Positions 33,801 to 44,378 of a DNA stretch of 64,000 bases are shown piece after piece. The stretch is from the NCBI GenBank assembly GCA_949361645.1, contig OX442434.1, forward strand, positions 3,722,788-3,786,787, written 5' to 3'. Position 1 is the stretch's first letter, and each line of letters begins with the position of its first letter. The position numbers were made by a program, and so were the translations under genes. Below the pieces are notes generated by a model. The model had not been told where the DNA came from. It was given only the letters and a program-made list of their open reading frames with translations, and searched no databases. Origin of the DNA: Spongilla lacustris (taxonomy: Eukaryota > Porifera > Demospongiae > Spongillida > Spongillidae).

Positions 33801-36800
33801 AAGCTTTTTGCTATACATGAATTGAAGCGTTATGCTCATTGCTATTCATGTAGTGAAGCGTTATGCTCATTGCTATGCATAAAGTGAAGCTTTAGGCTCA
33901 ATGCTATACAAGGAGTGAAGCTATATGCTCATTGCTATACATGTAGTGAAGCTTTAAGCTCATTCCTATGCATAGTGTAAAGCTTTGCGCTCGTTGTTAT
34001 ACATGGTGTAAAGCTTGAAGCTTTTTATTATACATGGAGTGAAGCTTCATGCTCATTGCTACGCATGGAGTGAAGCTTTATGCTCTATCCTGTACATGGA
34101 GTGCAGCTTTATGCTCATTGCTATACATGGAGTGAAGTTTTATGCTCAATGCTTTACTAGGAGTGAAGCTATATGCTCAATGCTTTACAAGGAGTGAAGC
34201 GATATGTTCATTGCTGTGTATGGAGTGAAGCATTATGCTCATTTCTGTACATGGAGTGAAGCTTTATGCTCATTGCTATTCAAGGAGTGAAGCTATGTGC
34301 TCATTGCTATACATGGAGTGAAGCTTTATGCTCATTCCTATACGTGAAGTGAAGCATTATGCTCATTGCTATACATGAGTCAAGCTCTAGGCTCAATGCT
34401 ATACAAGGAGAGAAGCTATATGCTCATTGCCATACATGGAGTGAAGCTTTATGCTCATTACTATACATGGAGATAATCATTATGTTCAATGCTATTCAAA
34501 AAGTGAAGTATTATGCTCTTTGCTATAGATGGAGTGAAGCTTTATGCTCATTCCTTTACATGGAATGAAGCTTTGCGCTCATTGTTATACATGGAGTTAA
34601 GCTTTATGCTCATTGCTATACATGAAGTGTGGCTTTGTGAAGCTTTATGCTCATTTCGAAACATGCAGTGAAGCTTTATTCTCTATGCTATACAAGGAGT
34701 GACGCTATATGCTCATAGCTACACATCGAGTGAAGCTTTATGCTCATTGCTATACATGAAATGAAGAGTCGTGCTCATTGAAATATATGGAGTGAAGCTT
34801 TATGCTCAAGGCCATATAAGGAGTGAAGCTATATGTTCATTGCTATACATGGAGTGAAGCTTTAAGCTCAATACTACACATGGAATGAAGCTTTATGCTC
34901 ATTGCTAAACAAGGAGTGAAGCTTTATGCTCATTGCTATACATGAAATGAAGCGTTATGCTCATTGCTATTCATGGAGTGAAGCTATATGCTCATTGCTA
35001 AACAAGGAGGGAAGCTTTATGCTCATTGCTATACATGAAATGAAGCGTCATGCTCATTGCTATTCATGGAGTGAAGCTATATGCTCAATGCCATACAAGG
35101 AGTAAAGCTACATGCTCTTTGCTATACATGGAGTGATGCTTTAAGCTCAATACTACACATGGAATGAAACTTTATGCACAAAGCTCAACAAGGAGTGAAG
35201 CTTTATGCTCATTGCTATACCTAAATTGAAGCGTTATGCTCATTGCTATTCATGTAGTAAGCGTTATGCTCATAGCTATGCATAGAGTGAAGCTTTAGGC
35301 TCAATACTATACAAGGATTGAAGCTATATGCTCATTGCTATACATGTAGTGAAGCTTTAAGCTCATTCCTATACATGGTGTGAAGCTTTGCGCTCATTGT
35401 TCTACATGGAGTGAAGCTTTATGCTCATTGCTATACATGGAGTGAAGTTTTATGCTCAATGCTTTACAAGGAGTGAACCTATATGCTCACTGCAATACAT
35501 GAAGTGAAGCGTTATGCTGATTGCTATACATGGAGTCAAGCTCTAGGCTCAATGCTATACAAGGAGTGAAGCTATATGCTCATTGCTATACACAGAGTGA
35601 AGCGATATGTTCATTGCTGTACTTGGAGTGAAGCATTATGCTCAATTCTATACATGGAGTGAAGCTTTATGCTCATTGCTATACATGGAGTGAAGCTTTA
35701 TGCTCAATGCTTTACAACAAGTGAAGCTATATGCTCATTGCTATACAAGGAGTGTAGCGATATGTTCATTGCTGTACATGGAGTGAAGCATTATGCTCAT
35801 TTCTATACATGGAGTAACGCTTTATGCTCATTGCTATACAAGGAGTGAAGCTATGTGCTCATTGCTATACATGGAGTGAAGCTTTATGTGCATTGCTATA
35901 GTTGGAGTGAAGCTTTTCTCATTGTTACACATGGAGTGAGGCTTTATGCTCATTCATTTACATGGAGTAAAAATTTATGCTCATTGCTATATCTGGTGTG
36001 AAGCGTAATGCTCGGATTGAAGCTTTATGCTCATTGCTATACATGGAGTGAAGTTTTATGCTCATTGCTATACATGGAGTGAAGCTTTATGCCCATTGCT
36101 GTACATGGAGTTGATATACGTGGAGTGAAGCTATATGCTCATTGCTTTACATGGAGTGAAGCTTCATGTTCAATGCTATACATGGAATGATGCTTTATGC
36201 TTATACCTATACATGGAGTGATGCTTGATGCTTATTGATATACAAGGGGGAAAGGTTTATGCTCATTGGTATACATTGATCGAAGCTTTATGCTCAATGT
36301 TTTACAAGGAGTGAAGCTATATGCTCATTGCTATACATGGAGTGAAGCTTTATGCTCAATGTTAAAAAAGGAGTGAAGCTAAATGCTCATTGCTATACGT
36401 GGAGTTTAGCTTTATGCTCAATGCTATACAAGGAGTGAAGCTATATGCTCATTGCTTTACATCGAGTGAAACTTTACGCTCATTGCTATACATGAATTTT
36501 AGCGATATGCTCATTGCTATAAGTGGAATGAAGCTTTATGGTTAATGCTATACAAGGAGTGATGCTATATGCTCATTGCTATACATGGAGTGAAGCTTCA
36601 TGCGCATTGCTATACATGGAGTGAAGATTGATGCTCATTCCTATACATGGAGTGACACTTTGTGCTCATTGTTATACATGGAGTGAAGCTTTATACTCTT
36701 TGCAATACATGGAGTGAAGCTATATGCTCAATATTATACATGAATTAAAGCTTTATGCTCATTGCCATACATGGAGTGAAGCTTTAAGCCCATTGCTACA

Positions 36801-39800
36801 CATGGAATTGACACACATGGAGTGAAGCTATATGCTTAATGCTATACATGAAGTGAAGCTTTATGCTCAATGCTATACAAGGAGTGAAGCTATATGCTAA
36901 TTGCTATACATGGAGTTAAGCTTTATGCTCATTACTATACATGGATTGAAGCTTTATGCCCATTGCTATACTTCGAGGGATGAATTTTCTCATTGTTGCA
37001 CATGGAGTGAGCCTATATGCACATTCATTTACATGGAGTGAAAATTTATGCTCATTGCTGTACCTGGTGTGAAGCGTAATGCTCGTAGTGAAGCTATATG
37101 CTCATTGCTATACATGGAATGAAGCTTTATGCTCATTGGTATACAAGGAGTGATGCTTTATGCCCATTGCTATACATGGAGTTGATACACATGGAATGAA
37201 GCTATATGCTCGTTGCCTTACACGGAGTGAAGCTTCATGCTCAATACTATACATGGAGTGATGCTTTATGCTCATACCTATACATGGAGTGAAGCTCTGA
37301 GCTCAATGCTATACAAGGGGGAAAGCTTTATGCTCATTGCAATACATGGATAGAAGCTTCATGCTCATTGTTAAACATGAATTGAAGCTTTATGCTCATT
37401 GCTGTACATGGTGTAAAGCTGTATGCTCATAATTATACCCGGAGTGAAGCTTTATGCTCATTGCTCGGCATGGAGTAAAGCTTTACGCATTATCCTATAG
37501 ATGCAGTGAAGCCTTGTGCTCATAGCTATAAATGGAGTGAAATAATATGCTCATTGCATTACATGGAGTGAAGCGTTGTGCTCATTCCAAAACCAGAAGT
37601 GAAGCTTCGTGCTCATTGCTATACAAGGAGTGAAGCTTTATGTTCATTGCTATTCATGGAGTGAAGCTTTATGCTCAATGTTAAAAAAGGAGTGAAGCTA
37701 TATGCTCATTGCTATACGTGGAGTTAAGCTTTATGCTCAATGCTATACAAGGAGCGAAGCTATGTGCTCATTGCTTTACATCGAGTGAAGCTTTATGCTC
37801 ATTGCTATACATGAATTTCAGCATTATGCTCATTGCTATAAGTGGAATCAAGTTTTATGGTTAATGCTATAAAAGAGTGAAGCTTTAGGATCATTGCTAC
37901 ACATGGAGTGAAGCTTCATGCTCATTACTATACATGGAGTGAAGATTGATGCTCATTCCTATACATGGTGTGACGCTTTGCGCTCATTGTCATACATGGA
38001 GTGAAGCTTTATGCTCATTGCTATACATGGAGTGAAGCTTTAAGCTCAATGCTTTACAACGAGTGAATCTATATGTACATTGCTATACAAGGAGTGAAGC
38101 GATATGTTCATTGCTGTACATGGAGTGAAGCTTTATGCTCAATGCTATACATGGAGTGAAGCTTTAGGCTCAATGCTATACGAGGAGTGAAGTATTATGC
38201 TCAATGTTATTAAAGGAGTGAAGTATTATGGTCTTTGCTATACATGGAGTGAAGCATTATGCTCATTGCTATACATGGAGTGAAGCTATATACTCAATGC
38301 TTTACAAGGAGTGAAGCTATATGATACTCATTGCAATACAAGGAGTGAAGCTTTATGTGCATTCCTATACTTGGAGTTAAGCTTTTTCTCATTGTTACAC
38401 ATGGAGTGAGGCTTTATGTTCATTCATTTACATGGATTGATAATTTATGCTCATTGCTAAACCTGGTGTGAAGTGTAATGCTCGAAGTGAAGCTTTATGC
38501 TCATTGCTATACATGGAGTGAAGCTTTATGCCCATTGATATACATGGAGTTGATACACATAAAGTGAAACTTTATGTTCATTGCTTTACATGGAGTGAAG
38601 CTTTATGCTCAATGCTATACATGGAGTGATGCTCTATGCTGATACCTATACATGGAGTGAAGCTTTATGCTTAATGCTATACAAGGGGGAAAGCTTTATG
38701 CTCATTGCTATACGTTGATCGAAGCTTTATGCTCAATGTTTTACAAGGAGTGAAGTTATATGCTCATCGCTATACATGGAGTGATGCTTTATGCTCATAC
38801 CTATACATGGAGTGAAGCTTTATGCTCAATGCTATACAAGGGGGAATTTTTATGCTCATTGCTTTACATGGATTGAAGCTTTATGCTCATTGTTATACAT
38901 CAATTGAAGCTTTATGCTCATTGTTATACATGGTGTAAAGCTTTAAGCTTATTATTATACATTGAGTGAAGCTTGATGCTCATTGCTACGCATGGAGTGA
39001 AGCTTTTCGCTCTATCCTGTACATAAAGTGAAGCTGTGTGCTCATTGCTATAAATGTAGAGAAGTAATATGCTCATTGCTATACATGGGTTGAAGCTTTA
39101 TACTCATTCCGATACAAGGAATGAAGCGATATGTTCATTGCTGTACGTGGAGTGAAGCGTTATGCTCATTTCTATACGTGGAGTGAAGCATTATGCTCAT
39201 TGCTATACAAGGGAGTGAGGCTATGTGCTCATTGCTATACATGGAGTGAAGCTACATGCTCAATGCTATACAAGGAGTGAAGCGATATGTTCATTGCTGT
39301 ACATGGAGTGATGCATTATGCTCATTTCTATACATGGAGTGAAGCTTTATGCTCATTGCTATACATGGAGTGAAGCTTTATGCTCATTGCTATACATGAA
39401 GTGAAGCGTTATGCTCATTGCTATACATGAGTCACGCTCTAGGCTCAATGCTATACAAGGAGAGAAGCTTTATGCTCATTGCTATGCATGGAGTGAAGCT
39501 TTATGCTCATTACTATACATGGAGATAATCATTATGTTCAATGCTATTCAAAAAGTGACGTATTATGCTCTTTGCTAGAAATGGAGTGAAGCTTTATGCT
39601 CATTCCTTTACATGGAATGAAGCTTTGCGCTCATTGTTTTATATGGCGTGAAGCTTTATGCTCATTGCTATGCATGAAGTGTGGCTTTGTGAAGCTTTTT
39701 GCTCATTACGAAACATGGAGTGAAGCTTTATTCTCTATGCTATACAAGGAGTGAAGCTATATGCTCATTGCTACACTTCGAGTGAAGCTTTATGCTCATT

Positions 39801-40030
39801 GCTATACATGAAATGAAGCGTCATGCTCATTGCAATACATGGAGTGAAGCTCTATGCTCAAGGCCATACAAGGAGTGAAGTTATATGTTCATTGCTATAC
39901 ATGGAGTGAAGCTTTAAGCTCAATACTACACATGGAATGAAGCTTTATGCTCATTGCTAAACAAGGAGTGAAGCTTTATGCTCATTGCTATACATGATTT
40001 AAAGCATTATGCTCATTACTATACATGAAG
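27876..40030 (+). repeat. 31-bp satellite array, left part
   Basis: Almost uninterrupted tandem units of 31 bp, consensus GTGAAGCTTTATGCTC + ATTGCTATACATGGA. Most units contain AAGCTT. Common variants are AAGCTATATGCTC, CAATGCTATACAAGGA, GTTCATTGCTGTACATGGA and a recurring odd segment TGAGGCTTTATGCTCATTCA / GTGAAGCGTAATGCTCGGA. Because 31 is not a multiple of three, all frames are sampled every three units, and the TGA in GAGTGAAG closes each one after about 30 codons unless mutated. The 60-92-codon open frames here are such accidents. No other gene or element is present up to the retrotransposon at 40031. Confidence 0.93.
40021..40030 (+). repeat. Target-site duplication, left copy (ATACATGAAG)
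   Basis: Ten bases of 31-bp satellite sequence just before the retrotransposon, repeated exactly at 41026-41035. Removing the insert and one copy restores a normal satellite reading, ...CATTACTATACATGAAG|TGACGTGTTATGC. Confidence 0.85.
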
Positions 40031-40930
40031 GGATGTGGTGAATTTAGCTCTGCCTGTCACCTGGATGCAATCAGCAAGGCAAGATATATGACGCGAAAAG
40101 CACTTGACGAGCTTTCCAAACAGAAACTAGATGCCATTCTTGCAACTCTTTCACCAGGCAGACAACGTGCAATCATGAGGGTGGTTGAGGGCAAAACGTC
40201 CAGCTGGTTGACGACTCTGCCACTCCAAAGTTGCCACTTTGATTTGGCTCCTGTACAGTTCAGAGATGGCCTAGCTCTGCACTATTTGCGACATCCATCT
40301 AATCTGCCAGCCAAATGTGATGGTTGTGTTGCTGATTTCACCCTCCAACATGCCCTAGACTGTAAGAAGGGGGGACTCGTTATACTACGCCACAATGAGA
40401 TCCGTGACTGCCTTGGTGACCTTGCCAGTCAGGTGTGGCCCCAAGTTATAAAGAAGCCTATTGTCAATGAGGCTACTGCCACCTCAAGTGATCCAGGGCT
40501 AAGGCTTGACCTGGGAATCAGAGGTGTTTGGCAACCACAGGTGGAGGCGTTGTTTGATGTCCGTGTCATAGACACTGACGCCCCATCACACTGCCATCGA
40601 GCACTTAATGCCATTCTTGAGTCAAGCTCACTTGAGAAGAAGAGAATGTACAAAAAGGCAGTTGAATACAGAAGAGGCACCTTCACCCCATTTGTCCTTT
40701 CCGTGGACGGACTACTACACAAAAAGGCTAGTTACTTCCTAAAGCAAATGGCCACTGCTCTGTCTTCCAAGTGGGACAAAACCAATTCCATTACCAGCAG
40801 CTATGTCAGATCACGGCTTGCTTTTGCAGGGGTTCGAGCAGTGAGCCTCTGTCTTAGAGGATCCCGCACCAAATGGAGAAGTGGGCTGGGGTTTGAAGAT
40901 GGTGCTCCTCTGGCCTCATTCATGGAGTAA
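40025..40930 (+). CDS. 5'-truncated non-LTR retrotransposon ORF, CCHC and endonuclease-like C-terminus
   Basis: An uninterrupted frame of 301 codons. Its apparent start codon and second codon (ATG AAG) lie in the satellite target-site copy; retrotransposon sequence starts at codon 3, so this is a partial protein whose true N-terminus (reverse transcriptase) was lost. Domains: a linker (LDELSKQKLDAILATLSPG, SSWLTTLPLQSCHFDLAP, FRDGLALHYL), a C-x2-C-x7-H-x3-C finger in CDGCVADFTLQHALDCKKGG, RHNEIRD, an endonuclease-like core RLDLGIRGVW and EALFDVRVIDTDAP with spaced acidic residues, then KKRMYKKAVEYRRGTFTPFV and a terminal CLRGSR segment. This arrangement matches a lineage common in cnidarians, sponges and other invertebrates. 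The endonuclease role is inferred. It is related in plan to the element at 14755 but belongs to a clearly different subfamily. No stop codons or frameshifts, so the insertion is younger. Confidence 0.85.
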   Translation: MKGCGEFSSACHLDAISKARYMTRKALDELSKQKLDAILATLSPGRQRAIMRVVEGKTSSWLTTLPLQSCHFDLAPVQFRDGLALHYLRHPSNLPAKCDGCVADFTLQHALDCKKGGLVILRHNEIRDCLGDLASQVWPQVIKKPIVNEATATSSDPGLRLDLGIRGVWQPQVEALFDVRVIDTDAPSHCHRALNAILESSSLEKKRMYKKAVEYRRGTFTPFVLSVDGLLHKKASYFLKQMATALSSKWDKTNSITSSYVRSRLAFAGVRAVSLCLRGSRTKWRSGLGFEDGAPLASFME

Positions 40931-41025
40931 ATTTTTTGTCTTATATTATTATTATTATTATTATTTTTAAATTACATATATCATCTAATTGTATGTATTT
41001 CATGTTTTTATTAAATTTGTCTAAA
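40031..41025 (+). mobile_element. Young 5'-truncated non-LTR retrotransposon inserted in the 31-bp satellite
   Basis: A 995-bp insertion bounded by the 10-bp duplication ATACATGAAG. It contains the C-terminal ORF (stop at 40930) and a 3' tail with an ATT microsatellite, ending TTTATTAAATTTGTCTAAA. The direct repeat, 5' truncation and intact partial ORF fit a fairly recent target-primed insertion. It shows that the 31-bp array accepts retroelements yet remains otherwise homogeneous. Confidence 0.9.
40941..40965 (+). repeat. ATT microsatellite in the 3' tail of the non-LTR element
   Basis: A run of TTA/ATT triplets, about seven units, directly after the ORF in the 3' untranslated tail. Simple repeats at the 3' end are common in non-LTR elements that lack poly(A). 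Confidence 0.8.
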
Positions 41026-41035
41026 ATACATGAAG
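41026..41035 (+). repeat. Target-site duplication, right copy (ATACATGAAG)
   Basis: Exact repeat of 40021-40030. The satellite continues directly with TGACGTGTTATGCTC. Confidence 0.85.
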
Positions 41036-43093
41036 TGACGTGTTATGCTCATTGCTATACATAGAGTGAAGCTTTAGGCTCAATGCTATACAAGGAGTGA
41101 AGCTATATGCTCATTGCTATACATGTAGTGAAGCTTTAAGCTCATTCCTATACATGGTGTGAAGATTTGCGCTCATTGTTCTACATGGAGTGAAGCTTTA
41201 TGCTCATTGCTATACATGGAGTGAAGTTTTATGCTCAATGCTTTACAAGGAGTGAACCTATATGCTCATTGCAATACATGATGTGAAGCGTTATGCTGAT
41301 TGCTATACATGGAGTCAAGCTCTAGGCTCAATGCTATGCAAGGAGTGATGCTATATGCTCATTGCTATACACGGAGTGAAGCGATATGTTCATTGCTGTA
41401 CATGGAGTGAAGCATTATGCTCATTTCTATACATGGAGTGAAGCTTTATACTCATTGCTATACAAGGAGTGAAGCTATGTGCTTATTTCTTAACATGGAG
41501 TGAAGCTTTATGCTCAATGCTATACATGAAGTGAAGCGTTATGCTCATTGCTATACATGGAGTCAAGCTCTAGGCTCAATGCTATACAAGGAGTGAAGCT
41601 ATATGCGCATTGCTGTACATGGAGTGAAGCTTTATGCTCAATGCTTTACTACATGCTCATTGCTATACAAGGAGTGAAGCGATATCATCATTGCTGTACA
41701 TGGAGTGAAGCAATTTGCTCATTTCTAAACATGGAGTGAAACTTTATGCTCATTACTATACAAGGAATGAAGCTATGTGGTCATTGCTATACATGGAATG
41801 AACCTTTATGCTCAATACTATACATGAAGTGAAGCGTTATGCTCATTACTATACATGGAGTGAAGCTTCAGGCTCAATGCTATACAATGAGTGAAGCTAT
41901 GTGCTCATTGCTATACATGGAGTGAAGATTTATGCTCATAACTATACATGGAGTGAAGCATTATGTGACGCTATATACTCAATGCTTTACAAGGAGTCAA
42001 GCTATATGATACTCATTGCTATACAAGGAATGAAGCGATATGTTCCCATGTAGTGAAGCATTATGCTCATTACTATACATGGAGTGAAGCTATCTGCTCA
42101 TTGCTATTCATGGAATGAAGCTTCATGCTCATACCTATACATGGAGTGAAGCTTTATGTGCATTCCTATAGTTGGAGTGAAGCTTTTTCTCATTGCTACA
42201 CATGGAGTGAGGCTTTATGCTCATTCATTTACATGGAGTGAAAATTTATGCTCATTGCTAAACCTGGTGTGAAGCGTAATGCTCGAAGTGAAGCTTTATG
42301 CTCATTGCTATACATGGAGTGAAGTTTTATGCTCATTGGTATACAAGGAGTGAAGCTTTATGCCCATTGCTATACATGGAGTTGATAAACATGGAATGAA
42401 GCTATATGCTCTTTGCTTTACACGGAGTGAAGCTTCATGCTCAATGCTATACATGGAGTGATGCTATATGCTCATACCTATACATGGAGTGAAGCTCTGT
42501 GCTCAATGTTATACAAGGGGGAAAGCTTTATGCTCATTGCAGTACATGGATAGAAGGTTTATGCTCATTTTTAAACGTGAATTGAAGCTTTATGCTATAT
42601 GTTCATTGCTGTACATGGAGTGAAGCTATTTGCTCAATGCTATACATCGAGTGAAGCTTTAGGCTCAATGCTATACAAGGAGTGAAGCTATTTGCTCATT
42701 GCTATACATGGAGTGAAGCTTTATGCTCATTACTATACATGGTGTGAAGCATTATGTTCAATGCTATTAAAGGAGTGAAGTATTATGCTCTTTGCTATAC
42801 AAGGAGTGAAGCTCTATGCTCATTCCTATACATGGAGTGAAGGTTTGCGCTCATTGTTATACATGGAGTGAAGCTTTATGCTCATTGCTATACATGGAGT
42901 GAAGCTTTATGCTCAATGCTTTACAACGAGTGAAGCTATATGTTCATTGCTATACAAGGAGTGTAGCGATATGTTCATTGCTGTACATGGAGTGAAGCAT
43001 TATGCTCATTTCTGTACATGGAGTAACGCTTTATGCTCATTGCTATACAAGGAGTGAAGCTATGTTCTCATTGCTATACATGGAGTGAAGCTT

Positions 43094-43560
43094 TATGTGC
43101 ATTGCTATAGTTGGAGTGAAGCTTTTTCTCATTGTTACACATGGAGTGAGGCTTTATGCTCATTCATTTACATGGAGTAAAAATTTATGCTCATTGCTAT
43201 ATCTGGTGTGAAGCGTAATGCTCGGAGTGAAGCTTTATGCTCATTGCTATACATGGAGTGAAGTTTTATGCTCATTGCTATACATGGAGCGAAGCTTTAT
43301 GCCCATTGCTGTACATGGAGTTGATACACGTGGAGTTAAGCTATATGCTCATTGCTTTACATGGAGTGAAGCTTCATGTTCTATGCTATACATGGAATGA
43401 TGCTTAATGCTCATACCTATACATGGAGTGACGCTTGATGCTTATTGGTTTACAAGGGGGAAAGCTTTATACTCATTGCTATACATTGATCGAAGCTTTA
43501 TGCTCAATGTTTTACAAGGAGTGAAGCTATATGCTCATTGCTATACATGGAGTGAAGCTT
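43094..43560 (+). repeat. 467-bp higher-order unit, copy 1
   Basis: Begins TATGTGCATTGCTATAGTTG and continues through the unusual TCATTCATTTACATGGAG, ATATCTGGTGTGAAGCG and TAATGCTCGGAGTGAAG units. It is immediately followed by a second copy with only a couple of mismatches in the parts compared. Diverged relatives of the same composite segment occur near 31627 and 35889. Confidence 0.8.
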
Positions 43561-44027
43561 TATGTGCATTGCTATAGTTGGAGTGAAGCTTTTTCTCATT
43601 GTTACACATGGAGTGAGGCTTTATGCTCATTCATTTACATGGAGTAAAAATTTATGCTCATTGCTATATCTGGTGTGAAGCGTAATGCTCGGAGTGAAGC
43701 TTTATGCTCATTGCTATACATGGAGTGAAGTTTTATGCTCATTGCTATACATGGAGCGAAGCTTTATGCCCATTGCTGTACATGGAGTTGATACACGTGG
43801 AGTTAAGCTATATGCTCATTGCTTTACATGGAGTGAAGCTTCATGTTCTATGCTATACATGGAATGATGCTTAATGCTCATACCTATACATGGAGTGACG
43901 CTTGATGCTTATTGGTATACAAGGGGGAAAGCTTTATGCTCATTGCTATACATTGATCGAAGCTTTATGCTCAATGTTTTACAAGGAGTGAAGCTATATG
44001 CTCATTGCTATACATGGAGTGAAGCTT
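43561..44027 (+). repeat. 467-bp higher-order unit, copy 2
   Basis: Direct tandem partner of 43094-43560. Differences seen include TATACAAGGG against TTTACAAGGG and TTATGCTCA against TTATACTCA. The unit equals 15 monomers plus 2 bp, so small indels are fixed inside it. Confidence 0.8.
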
Positions 44028-44130
44028 TATGCTCAATGTTAAAAAAGGAGTGAAGCTAAATCCTCATTGCTATACGTGGAGTTAAGCTTTATGCTCAATA
44101 CTATACAAGGAGTGAAGCTATAGAATCATT

Positions 44131-44378
44131 GCTTTACATCGAGTGAAACTTTATGCTCATTGCTATACATGAATTTCAGCGTTATGCTCATTGCTATAAG
44201 TGGAACGAAGCTTTATGGTTAATGCTATACAAGGAGTGAAGCTATATGCTCATTGCTTTACATCGAGTGAAACTTTATGCTCCATGCTATACATGAATTT
44301 CAGCGTTATGCTCATTGCTATAAGTGGAACGAAGCTTTATGGTTAATGCTATACAAGGAGTGATGCTATATGCTCATT
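44131..44378 (+). repeat. 124-bp four-monomer tandem repeat
   Basis: GCTTTACATCGAGTGAAACT recurs at 44131 and 44255, an offset of exactly four 31-bp monomers. Both copies contain the rare ATGAATTTCAGCGTTATG and AAGTGGAACGAAGC variants, so this is a local, recent duplication. Confidence 0.75.
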
